From Marinobacterium sp. LSUCC0821 (GTDB taxonomy: Bacteria; Pseudomonadota; Gammaproteobacteria; Pseudomonadales; Balneatricaceae): DNA of 64,000 nucleotides. The first letter of the stretch is position 1. Each line of letters begins with the position of its first letter. The notes beneath the pieces are model-generated. The model searched no databases. It was given only the letters and a program-made list of their open reading frames with translations, and had not been told where the DNA came from. The DNA lies in NCBI RefSeq assembly GCF_012848475.1, contig NZ_CP051666.1, positions 519,501 to 583,500 on the forward strand. Direction: 5' to 3'. Shown piece by piece: positions 35,902 to 44,923 of this stretch. Made by a program: the position numbers and the translations under genes.

Positions 35902-37050
35902 ATGCAGCTTCTAATTGTCGATGATAGTCCGGTTTTTCGTAAGCAGTTGGAGTTTACAACAATAAAATCGGGCTTCTCTCCAATCCTATTCGAATCAGGT
36001 ATTCCTCTCTGGGATTACCTCTCCCAAGGTATCTCTGAAGAGCTTTTAATTCTGCTCGATTGGGAAATGCCGGACCTAGATGGGCCGACACTTTGTCGCA
36101 AAATCCGCGATAGATTTCCGGATCATCCGATTCATATCATTTTGGTGACAGGTCGAGATGAGACGCAAAGCCTTGTTGAGGGGCTAGCAGCAGGTGCTGA
36201 TGACTATGTTACTAAGCCAGTAAACTCTGATGAGTTAGAGGCAAGATTCTCTGTAGGTATCCGAAATCTTGCATTAAGACGTCGAATTCATGAGCTCAAC
36301 GAACAGCGCTTAATTGCCGAGCGGCTAGTGACTGTTGCACAGCTCGCCAGTGGCGCGGCTCATGAGATCAATAATCCACTCGCCTTTATCAAATCAAATT
36401 TAGATCTTATCTCTCAGTTTGCGCCGCAACTGATTGAGCTTCTGAATCAGTTAGAGGATCCAAGCAGTTCGCTAGATTCAATAAAACACTACGCAAAATC
36501 CAAGCAACTTAATTACCTCGCTGAAGATCTTGAAGCGATGGCTGTTGAATCGCTTACTGGCGTTTCAAGGGTGCAATCTATCGTTGAGGGGTTGCTACGT
36601 TTTAATGCTGAGCAGGGCTTACATAACACGCTGGTCAACTTCTCTAAGCTTGTCACCGACGTCACCGCGGATGCTCATCTCTCTGATATTGAACCGAATC
36701 TCTTGATTGAGGGTGATGCAGGTCAGCTTACGCAGTTGGTTCTGGCTATTTTTGAGAATGCGCAGCAAGCGATTACGCAGGGTGGCCAGGTTAGTGTCTC
36801 GCTCAAACGTCATCAGAGAGAGTTACAGTTGAAAATCAAAGATAGTGGGGTGGGTATTCCCACGACTATCAAACATCGCGTATTCGATCCATTCTTTACT
36901 ACCAGAGCAATTGGGCAGGGCGTCGGCTTAGGATTAAGTCTTGCTCTAGGAATTGCAAAACGCCACTCTGGCACTATTACGTTTCATAGCTCCGAGGGGA
37001 TAGGAACCACCTTTCTCTTCGCCTGTCCGGTAGTGAATGATGCTCCCTAA
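35902..37050 (+). CDS. Hybrid response regulator/histidine kinase (REC-HisKA-HATPase)
   Basis: A 382-aa cytoplasmic two-component protein in the receiver-first order. REC spans residues 1-120, with Asp7 and Asp8 in the acidic pocket, the phosphoacceptor Asp53 (LLDWEMP) and Lys105 (TKP). A short coiled linker leads to HisKA, with the phosphorylatable His154 (GAAHEINNP). The HATPase domain follows, with N-box ENAQQAI, G1 DSGVGI and G2 GLGLSLA. This order suggests a kinase controlled by an incoming phosphoryl group rather than by a membrane sensor. There are no membrane helices. The stop overlaps the next start by 14 bases. Confidence 0.92.
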   Translation: MQLLIVDDSPVFRKQLEFTTIKSGFSPILFESGIPLWDYLSQGISEELLILLDWEMPDLDGPTLCRKIRDRFPDHPIHIILVTGRDETQSLVEGLAAGADDYVTKPVNSDELEARFSVGIRNLALRRRIHELNEQRLIAERLVTVAQLASGAAHEINNPLAFIKSNLDLISQFAPQLIELLNQLEDPSSSLDSIKHYAKSKQLNYLAEDLEAMAVESLTGVSRVQSIVEGLLRFNAEQGLHNTLVNFSKLVTDVTADAHLSDIEPNLLIEGDAGQLTQLVLAIFENAQQAITQGGQVSVSLKRHQRELQLKIKDSGVGIPTTIKHRVFDPFFTTRAIGQGVGLGLSLALGIAKRHSGTITFHSSEGIGTTFLFACPVVNDAP

Positions 37051-37777
37051 AGAGATATTCCGTGGTTACGATGAGCATGGTGCCATCATTGTTCGTGATG
37101 ATGGCAATCGTCGCTTTCTGAGTTTTGGTGAGACTGATGAGCAGAGTTGTGTGCTGAAAGCCTCGCCTGAGGTGCCACAATACACCTTCATAAGGGCGAT
37201 GCTTTACCCTCTGATGCACTTTACTCCTAAGCGGGTTTTGACTCTGGGGTTAGGGGCAGGTTCGTTGACCAATGCTCTGCATGCGCAGTTGCCAGAGTTG
37301 AAGCAGACGGTTGTTGAGCTAAGTCCTCTGGTTGTTGATGTAGCACATCGCTTTTTCTACCTGCCTCGCAGTAAGCGAATTGAGATCATTACTGCAGATG
37401 CATTTGAGTTTCTGCAGCGTCCAGTTGAGCGTCGCTACGATATGGTGGTGAGTGACCTCTATAATGCGGAGGGGCTTAATGAGATTCAGATGGAGTCGGT
37501 GTTTATCGATGCTTGCCAGTCACGCTTAACTCAACAGGGATGGCTGGTCCTAAACTGTTGGAGCGACCATCGCGAAGCGGAGATTCTTGATCATCTTAAA
37601 GCGCGTTTTGAGTCCATCTATACCTGCACCACTGAAGATGGAAACTGGGTGCTGTTTGCGACCAATAGTCGCCAAGAGGTGAGTCAGTCGCAGCTTAAAT
37701 CGAGCCTCAAGTCGATGAGTGATCAGTCCGGATTCGCCTTCAATAGTGTCGCTAAGCGAGTGCGTCGATTAGGGTAA
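37037..37777 (+). CDS. Spermidine synthase-like methyltransferase-fold protein
   Basis: A 246-aa protein of the SpeE-like group. The Rossmann core shows LTLGLGAGSLTNAL (SAM/decarboxy-SAM loop), VVELSPLVVDVA, ADAFEFL and DMVVSDLYN. It lacks the complete N-terminal beta-barrel and several aminopropyl-acceptor residues of true spermidine synthase, so the activity is uncertain. Such proteins are often annotated as spermidine synthase-like. The start overlaps the kinase stop (ATG at 37037, with ATG at 37040 possible), which implies coupling. Confidence 0.85.
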   Translation: MMLPKEIFRGYDEHGAIIVRDDGNRRFLSFGETDEQSCVLKASPEVPQYTFIRAMLYPLMHFTPKRVLTLGLGAGSLTNALHAQLPELKQTVVELSPLVVDVAHRFFYLPRSKRIEIITADAFEFLQRPVERRYDMVVSDLYNAEGLNEIQMESVFIDACQSRLTQQGWLVLNCWSDHREAEILDHLKARFESIYTCTTEDGNWVLFATNSRQEVSQSQLKSSLKSMSDQSGFAFNSVAKRVRRLG

Positions 37778-37928
37778 ATTTGTCCTGATCAAGGGTGCCA
37801 GAATCCACCTGTTTCTATACAATGATTCTTTCTAAATTCTGAGAGAGCGGGTACGGGTTCTGAATAGTTTTAACGACCCTCATCGTCCATCTAACGGGCT
37901 GGTAGCTATACACTCAAACAAGCAAGAG

Positions 37929-40900
37929 ATGTTAAAAGATCTGCTGGTTGAGTGGATGGTTGAGCACCCACTCTCGCTGTTTCAATCTGAAACCCTGCTT
38001 GTTCAAAGTAATGGCATAGGTCAGTGGCTTAAGTTTGCGCTGGCTGAAGATCGTGCCAAAGGTGGGGCAGGTATCGCTGCCAATATCGATCTATCGCTCC
38101 CCTCCATGTTTATCTGGCGTGCCTACCGTGCAGTACTCGGTGAAGAGGCAGTCCCTAAAACCTCACCCTACGATAAGTCTCGCTTAACCTGGCGTCTATT
38201 TAGGCTGCTTGCTGAGCTTCCTAAAGAGTCAGTTTTTACCCCGCTAGAGGAGTTTCTAGAGGGTGATCATGCTGGCCAAAAGCGTTGGCAGTTGGCTGAA
38301 CGTCTATCAGATCTCTACGACCAATATCAGATCTACCGTGGCGACTGGTTAGAGTCTTGGGGGCAGGGTGAAGATCGAGTGTGTGATAGTCAGGGGCTAC
38401 CCCTGAACCTCGCTGAGTCTGATTGTTGGCAAGCTGCCCTCTGGCGCTTGATTGGCGATGATCTGGGTGAGCAGAAAATGTTGGCTCGTTCAGATATGCA
38501 CAGACAATTTCTGGCGGCATGTAAGCGCGGTGCTGTTGATAAATCCAAGCTGCCAGCTCGTCTGATTGTTTTCGGTGTATCCGCGCTGCCACAGCAGATC
38601 CTCGAAGCGCTGCATGCACTCTCTGATCATATTCAAATCCTTTTGTGCATTCATAACCCCTGTCGCTTCTATTGGGCAGACATTATTGATGGACGTGAAC
38701 TCTTTAATAGTGAACGTCGCAGGCATGCCAACAAGGGCGGCATACCTGAAAATCTGACACCAGAGTTGTCGCATCAATTTGCACCCCCTCTACTTGCTGC
38801 TTGGGGTAAACAGGGGCGAGATTTTATTCGTCTGTTAGATCGCTTTGATGAGAGTCATCAATTTAAGAGCCAGTTTGGTCTCAATCGTATCGATCTGTTC
38901 GACAATTCTTATGGCGAAGAGACCCTGCTCAATCAGATTCAGCGTTCTATTAGAGATTTAGAGCCCCTTACCGATAGCAAAATAGCTTTAGATCCCTCTG
39001 ATGAGTCGCTTAGGTTTACCCAGGCATACAGCGCCCAGCGTGAAGTTGAGATATTGCAGAACGAGTTGTTAGATCAGCTTGCTAAAGATTCGACACTATC
39101 CCCTCGAGATATTCTAGTCATGGTCCCTGATGTGGATAGCTATCGTGCTGAAATCGAGAGTGCCTTTGGCTGGATGGATAAAAGTGATCCACGCTTTATT
39201 CCCTTTAGCATTAGCGATCAGAGTGTCAAAGCGCATAACGCCTTGCTGAACGGTATTGAACAGGTTTTATCTATCAATGAGTCACGAGTAGGTGTAACAC
39301 ATCTTCTGCAACTTATTGAATTACCCGCTGTGCAGCTTCGTTTTGGTTTCGATGTCTCTGAAGTAGCGACGCTCGCTCAGTGGATTCGCGATGCAGGTGT
39401 GCGTTGGGGGTTAGATTCCGCTCACCGATCTCTTCAAGGGATGCCGGAAGGGCTTGAGCAGAATAGTTGGCTATTTGGCCTGAAGCGGATGTTGCTAGGC
39501 TATGCCGTGGGTGAGAGTGATTCTTGGGGTGATATTGCGCCATTAAGTTCTGTGCAGGGCGTGTCGGCCAATGCAGTGGGTGGTCTATCTAAGTTAGTTC
39601 GCATCCTATCGAGTTGGTCGGAGCGGGCTGCAAAACCGCTTCAAGTTGACGCTTGGTTAACTGCAATTGAAGGACTTTTAACTGCTCTGTTTGACCCGCA
39701 ATCGGTTGAAGATGAGCTGTTACTTGATCAGATTCAACGTTCACTTGCCGAGCTCGTGCAACAGGCTAAAGAGGCCGCAGTGGTTGAGGCTGTGCCGCTG
39801 AAAGTGGTTAGTGAATTACTGCTCGCGAATATCGATCCGCCCAATCTCAATCGACGTTTTATGGCAGGGGGTATCACCTTTGCAACTCTTATGCCGATGC
39901 GTGCAATCCCGTTTCGTCGCATCTATCTACTCGGTATGCAAGATGGTGCATACCCAAGAACGCAGGTCAGAAATGATTTTGACCTGATGGCACGTCCTGA
40001 CCTCTTTAGGCCGGGTGATCGTTCGCGTCGCGATGATGATCGTTATCTATTCTTGGAGGCGATGCTCTCTGCGCGAGATCATTTAGGCATCAGTTGGGTA
40101 GGGCGAAGTGCCGTTGATAATAGTGAAAGGCCAGCTTCTGTGCTTGTTGCCCAGTTGCGAGATTACATCGATGCCCAGTGGCAACATCCAGAGGGTGATC
40201 TACTTAAACAATTAACAACTACACATCCGCTGCAGCCTTTTAGCCGTCGCTATTTCGAGTCAGATTCAACGCTCTTTAGTTATGCCAAAGAGTGGCGAGC
40301 AAGCTACGATTTGCTGCCACCTGACAAGGTGGTTGAGAGCCCATATCAGCAGGAGTCTCAGCTATCGTTGGATGCGCTCTCCGACTTCTTTAAAGCCCCT
40401 GCGCGTGACTACTTCAAAACTCGCATCGGCGCGACCTTGCTTCGTCCACGTGATATTCCGGACGAGTTTGAACCCTTCGAGCACAACGCCCTTGATAAGC
40501 ATAGACATCTCGATCATCTACTAGAAAAAGCGGCGGATATTGAACCCGAATTTTTAGAGCAAGAGATTGATCGATTCATTGAGCAGCTCTCATTGAGTGG
40601 GCAGTTTTCTTGGGGTGGTTTTGCCGAGCGTCAGAAACGCTTGTTAAAGAGCAATGTGATAGCGACACTCCGTCATCGTGATTGGGTGCTAGCCGAGCAA
40701 GCTTGGCAGCGACTGGATTCCGAACAGCTGGCCCTCACTCTTTCAAATAGCTCGCTCTCTGCAGAGGTAACTAACCTCTATCAGGCGCAAGAGAACTATC
40801 TGGCCCTCTTTTTAACGCCCTCTGCAGTTATTACCAAGGGTGGACCAAGAGCTGATCGAATGTTAACCCTATGGCCAAAGCACCTCTTCATCTCGGCTGT

Positions 40901-41261
40901 GAAAGGTTCGGTTTCCTCTCGTCTTGCGGGACCAGATGGTGTCATTGAGTTGAGCCCCGTATCGCAAAGTGCAGCTATTAAGCACTTGAGTGAGATGATG
41001 CAATGGCGTCTGGCTAATCTTAATGGTCCGCTCGCCTTGGCAGCTCGCACTGCCATCAAGTTGCTTGAGTCTGATCTTGCTGGCGCTAAAACAGAGTATG
41101 AGGGTGAGCGAGAAGGTAATGAGTTGGAGCGTATTAGTGAGCTAGAGGCGCTCTGGCCAACCTTTGCTGATCTACTTGTTAATGGTTTTGAAAGCCATGC
41201 ACAGGCGCTTTATGCTCCTATGCTTGAATCAGTTAATCTCTGGCGGGAGGGACAGCGATGA
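37929..41261 (+). CDS. recC: Exodeoxyribonuclease V gamma subunit RecC
   Basis: A 1110-aa subunit of RecBCD that holds the two helicases apart and recognises Chi in E. coli. LVQSNGIGQWLKFALAED, the AANIDLSLPSMFIW strand and PFRRIYLLGMQDGAYPR are typical RecC. The ATG at 37929 omits the conserved start of the family (VYHSN in E. coli). In the same frame just upstream, codons for LVAIHSNKQE are present, but no ATG, GTG or TTG occurs between them and the stop at 37833. The true start may be a CTG at 37899 or 37860. Its TGA overlaps recB as ATGA. Confidence 0.94.
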   Translation: MLKDLLVEWMVEHPLSLFQSETLLVQSNGIGQWLKFALAEDRAKGGAGIAANIDLSLPSMFIWRAYRAVLGEEAVPKTSPYDKSRLTWRLFRLLAELPKESVFTPLEEFLEGDHAGQKRWQLAERLSDLYDQYQIYRGDWLESWGQGEDRVCDSQGLPLNLAESDCWQAALWRLIGDDLGEQKMLARSDMHRQFLAACKRGAVDKSKLPARLIVFGVSALPQQILEALHALSDHIQILLCIHNPCRFYWADIIDGRELFNSERRRHANKGGIPENLTPELSHQFAPPLLAAWGKQGRDFIRLLDRFDESHQFKSQFGLNRIDLFDNSYGEETLLNQIQRSIRDLEPLTDSKIALDPSDESLRFTQAYSAQREVEILQNELLDQLAKDSTLSPRDILVMVPDVDSYRAEIESAFGWMDKSDPRFIPFSISDQSVKAHNALLNGIEQVLSINESRVGVTHLLQLIELPAVQLRFGFDVSEVATLAQWIRDAGVRWGLDSAHRSLQGMPEGLEQNSWLFGLKRMLLGYAVGESDSWGDIAPLSSVQGVSANAVGGLSKLVRILSSWSERAAKPLQVDAWLTAIEGLLTALFDPQSVEDELLLDQIQRSLAELVQQAKEAAVVEAVPLKVVSELLLANIDPPNLNRRFMAGGITFATLMPMRAIPFRRIYLLGMQDGAYPRTQVRNDFDLMARPDLFRPGDRSRRDDDRYLFLEAMLSARDHLGISWVGRSAVDNSERPASVLVAQLRDYIDAQWQHPEGDLLKQLTTTHPLQPFSRRYFESDSTLFSYAKEWRASYDLLPPDKVVESPYQQESQLSLDALSDFFKAPARDYFKTRIGATLLRPRDIPDEFEPFEHNALDKHRHLDHLLEKAADIEPEFLEQEIDRFIEQLSLSGQFSWGGFAERQKRLLKSNVIATLRHRDWVLAEQAWQRLDSEQLALTLSNSSLSAEVTNLYQAQENYLALFLTPSAVITKGGPRADRMLTLWPKHLFISAVKGSVSSRLAGPDGVIELSPVSQSAAIKHLSEMMQWRLANLNGPLALAARTAIKLLESDLAGAKTEYEGEREGNELERISELEALWPTFADLLVNGFESHAQALYAPMLESVNLWREGQR

Positions 41262-44200
41262 AGCCTATGTTGCCTCTCCATTTCCCTCTAAAGGGGACAA
41301 GTCTAATTGAGGCGAGTGCCGGTACCGGTAAAACCTATACGCTCGCGGCCCTCTATGTGCGTTTAGTCTTAGGTCAGGGTGGTGAGCAAGCCTTTCCGAA
41401 AGCGTTACTGCCACCAGAGATTCTCGTAGTTACCTTTACCAATGCAGCAACCCTTGAGCTGCGTGATCGTATTCGCCAGAACCTTGCAAAGAGTGCAGAG
41501 GTCTTTAGGGGTGCTGAAACGAAAGATCAGTTCACTCTGGATCTGGTTGCAGAGTACCCTGATGCCGAGGCACGCGAGAGTGCAGCTATTCGTCTTGAAA
41601 GGGCTGCTGACTGGATGGATGAGGCAGCCATCTACACGATTCATGGCTGGGCACAGCGCGTGCTGACGATGTTCGCCTTCGATAGCAATAGCGCCTTCAA
41701 CCAGACACTGGCTGACAGTGAAAACGATATCTTGGCTGAGGCTGCTAGGGACTATTGGCGCATTCATTGTTCCCAGTTACCTGCAGCTGTAGCTGAGCAG
41801 ATAGGTTCGGTGCTGGTCTCACCTACGAAGCTACAAGGTTGGGCTAAAAAGCTAGTCGGTCGTGATCTTGGGCTCTGCTGGCAGGGCAGTGAGATAGATC
41901 AAGGCATACCCCCTGAGAAGTTAAAAGCTGCGATACAACAGTGGCTAGCAGCCTGCCAAGATGCAGAGAGTAAACTTCTCTTAACTTGGAGAGAGAGTGG
42001 TAGCGCTGTTGTTGATGAGTTAAATCAGACGCTTGAAGCGGGAAGTTTCAATGGTACCCGAGTCAAAGCGGCTAAGTTGGCCGAGTCGATAGCGGCGATG
42101 AATCTCTGGATTGAAGATGGTTTATCAGTTCCTGCGCAGTCAGTGATTGAGTACCTCGTGTTTGATCAGAGCAAGATGAAAAAGGGTCAGCAGGCGCCAC
42201 TGCACGCCGCTGATTCAATTATGCGTGCCTATCTCGATATACGAGCTAACCGTCCTAATCTAGCGCCAGTTGTTGGGCATGCCCTGGGCTGGATAGCGGA
42301 TCGTTTTGAGTCGTTAAAGTCTCAGGTTGGGCTGCTCGATTTTAATGACCTGTTACTTAAGTTGAGGGCGGGGTTACGTGGCAAACGCGGCGCACAGCTT
42401 GCGCTGCGGATTCGTGATCTCTACCCAGTCGCTATGATTGATGAGTTTCAGGATACCGATGCTGTGCAGTTTGAGATCTTTAATAGGATCTATGGTGAGC
42501 TCGATAAACAAGCAGATTCACCCTATGCATGGTTGATGATCGGTGACCCTAAGCAGGCGATATACAGCTTCCGAGGCGCAGATATTCATACCTATCTATC
42601 CGCTCGTAAACAGGTTCAAGATTCACTTTATACACTTGATACCAATTACCGTTCGTCAAAGTCTGTCGTGACTGCGGTTAACTGCCTCTTTGAACATGCC
42701 GATACCAAGTCGCAAGGGGCTTTCCTCTTTTCACAACCTGATGAAGCATCGCCGCTGCCGTTTACGCCGATTAAAGCCAAGGGCTTGGAGCAGAGTGTAA
42801 CGATAGGGGGCGATTCTCTACAGGGGCTGCGTCTTATGCATCTGGAACTATCGGATGAGACAAGTGCCGATCAGTATCGAGAGAGGCTTGCTAGGTACAC
42901 AGCAGAGCGAATCGCCACTTTGTTGGCTGGCTCTGCTGAGGCTAGGGTTCTAGTGGGTGATAAGCCCCTGGTTGCTAGCGATATAGCGATATTGGTGAGA
43001 AGTGGTCGAGAGGCCGCAGCAGTGCGAGCTGCATTGAATGAGTTATCTATAGGATCGGTTTACCTCTCCGATAAAGAGAGTATCTATCAGTCAAATGAAG
43101 CGCTTGATTTATGGCGAATTCTGCAGGCAGTCGCTAACCCTCGCAGCCAGGCGTTGGTGCTCTCTGCGTTAGCTTCTCCGTTGTTGGGAATGGATAGAAA
43201 TTGGCTAGCGCAGTTGCGTGATGATGAGGTGGCTTGGGAAGGTGAGGCGCAGCGTTTTATCGAACTGCAATTACTGTGGCGCCGAACAAATATCGCAGCC
43301 CTAGTACAACGCCTGATTAGTGAATTTAATCTTCCGCAACGTCTACGAGGTCGTTTGGGTGATGCGTCAGAGCGAACCTTAACTAACATGCTTCATCTCG
43401 GTGAGATTCTGCAGCGCCACTCACAAAGCTTAGATGGTGAGCTGGGCCTAATTCGTCACCTAGGTGAGATGATCAAGCAGCCACAAGGTGCCTCTGAAGA
43501 GCAGTTGGTTCGTATGGAGAGTGATGCTGGCCGTGTGCAGGTGATTACACTTCATAAATCCAAGGGTCTAGAGTACCCCTTAGTCTTCATCCCTTATGGT
43601 GTAAGTTCTCGCAAAGCCTCGATCGGTGAAGATGGATTGGTCTTTAGAGAGGGAGATAGAGCACAGCTTGAGTTGTTAAATTCGCAAGCCTCTTCAAAAG
43701 TAAAAGAGGAGAAAGAGGCTGCCGATTTAGAGCGTCTGCAAGAGGATATTCGACTCCTCTATGTTGGCCTTACGCGTGCTAAGTATTGCTGCTGGTTGGG
43801 AATTGCCAATATACGTGGTGTTGCTGACTCTGCTTTTGCATCGTTAATGAGTGTCTCGGGTAAGGGCGAGGCGTTGGCTGAATCACTGCAAAATGCATTG
43901 GTCCAACTTAATCAGAGTGATGCGATTGCGTTAGAGGCGGTAGATGAGAGTAGTGCCCCAGTCAGAAAAGTATCAGTTATTGAGACGCCTTTGATACCCG
44001 CCCGCCAGTTGGAGAGAGCAGTAGTACAAGAGCGTTGGTGGGTGACCAGTTACAGTGCGATAGCCAGTCGCGTAGAGTCATCTTCAGATGCTTTTGATGA
44101 GAGCTTGGCGCTCAGTTTAGCGGGTGAGCAAGATAACGGCACTCCAATCAATTCAGCCATCAATGAATTTGAGCAGGCTAAAGCCGGTACTATTCACGCC

Positions 44201-44923
44201 TTTGAGCGTGGCGCTGTTCCAGGTAACTTCTTGCACGAACTGCTTGAGAGTGCAGCGCTGCTTGGATTTGAACAGGTCGCACAGGATTCAACCCTGTTAG
44301 AAACACTTATTCCATTAGAATCGCTACCAGAGCGTTGGCAGGCTGAGCGAGGCATGTTGCTAAACTGGCTACAGGCGACCCTGGTTGCGGATCTGCAGTT
44401 AGGCTCCAACAGCCAGCTTCAATCACTGCAGCTCTATCAACCAGAGATGGAGTTTCTGTTTGCAGCTCATGAAGTTGACCTCGAACAGTTGGATGTTTTG
44501 TGTCATCAAGCGATTAACCCAGAGCTGCAGCGTCCTAAGCTCAAGCATGACCAGGTGAATGGTATGTTGAAGGGCTTTATCGACTTAACGTTCGTGGATA
44601 ACGATCAATACTGGGTTTGTGACTATAAATCGAATTGGCTTGGACCAGACGCAAATAGTTATGACCTGCAAGCGATGAGCCAGGCTCTAGTGGAACACCG
44701 TTATGATCTTCAGTTGATGATCTACCTTTTGGCGCTCCATAGAATGCTGCTTGCGCGCGATAGTGAGTATAGGGCCAATCCACAGTTGGGCTATGAGACT
44801 CGAGTCGGTGGTGCTCTCTATGTTTATCTTCGAGGCTTCCCTGAAGGGGCGGGTGTTCTGAAAAACAGACCGGACTATCAATTCGTAGAGCAGATGGATC
44901 AGCTATTTAGGGGAGAGTGTTAA
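41258..44923 (+). CDS. recB: Exodeoxyribonuclease V beta subunit RecB
   Basis: A 1221-aa 3'-5' helicase and nuclease subunit. The UvrD-type helicase region shows Walker A ASAGTGKTYTL (near residue 20), LLDFNDLL, the DEFQDTDAVQ motif II and GDPKQAIYSFRGAD. The C-terminal nuclease domain keeps GFIDLTF and the DYKSN catalytic motif around residue 1130. Length is close to that of E. coli RecB. It is coupled to recC by ATGA and to recD by TAATG. RecBCD processes double-strand breaks for RecA loading and degrades foreign linear DNA. Confidence 0.97.
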   Translation: MKPMLPLHFPLKGTSLIEASAGTGKTYTLAALYVRLVLGQGGEQAFPKALLPPEILVVTFTNAATLELRDRIRQNLAKSAEVFRGAETKDQFTLDLVAEYPDAEARESAAIRLERAADWMDEAAIYTIHGWAQRVLTMFAFDSNSAFNQTLADSENDILAEAARDYWRIHCSQLPAAVAEQIGSVLVSPTKLQGWAKKLVGRDLGLCWQGSEIDQGIPPEKLKAAIQQWLAACQDAESKLLLTWRESGSAVVDELNQTLEAGSFNGTRVKAAKLAESIAAMNLWIEDGLSVPAQSVIEYLVFDQSKMKKGQQAPLHAADSIMRAYLDIRANRPNLAPVVGHALGWIADRFESLKSQVGLLDFNDLLLKLRAGLRGKRGAQLALRIRDLYPVAMIDEFQDTDAVQFEIFNRIYGELDKQADSPYAWLMIGDPKQAIYSFRGADIHTYLSARKQVQDSLYTLDTNYRSSKSVVTAVNCLFEHADTKSQGAFLFSQPDEASPLPFTPIKAKGLEQSVTIGGDSLQGLRLMHLELSDETSADQYRERLARYTAERIATLLAGSAEARVLVGDKPLVASDIAILVRSGREAAAVRAALNELSIGSVYLSDKESIYQSNEALDLWRILQAVANPRSQALVLSALASPLLGMDRNWLAQLRDDEVAWEGEAQRFIELQLLWRRTNIAALVQRLISEFNLPQRLRGRLGDASERTLTNMLHLGEILQRHSQSLDGELGLIRHLGEMIKQPQGASEEQLVRMESDAGRVQVITLHKSKGLEYPLVFIPYGVSSRKASIGEDGLVFREGDRAQLELLNSQASSKVKEEKEAADLERLQEDIRLLYVGLTRAKYCCWLGIANIRGVADSAFASLMSVSGKGEALAESLQNALVQLNQSDAIALEAVDESSAPVRKVSVIETPLIPARQLERAVVQERWWVTSYSAIASRVESSSDAFDESLALSLAGEQDNGTPINSAINEFEQAKAGTIHAFERGAVPGNFLHELLESAALLGFEQVAQDSTLLETLIPLESLPERWQAERGMLLNWLQATLVADLQLGSNSQLQSLQLYQPEMEFLFAAHEVDLEQLDVLCHQAINPELQRPKLKHDQVNGMLKGFIDLTFVDNDQYWVCDYKSNWLGPDANSYDLQAMSQALVEHRYDLQLMIYLLALHRMLLARDSEYRANPQLGYETRVGGALYVYLRGFPEGAGVLKNRPDYQFVEQMDQLFRGEC

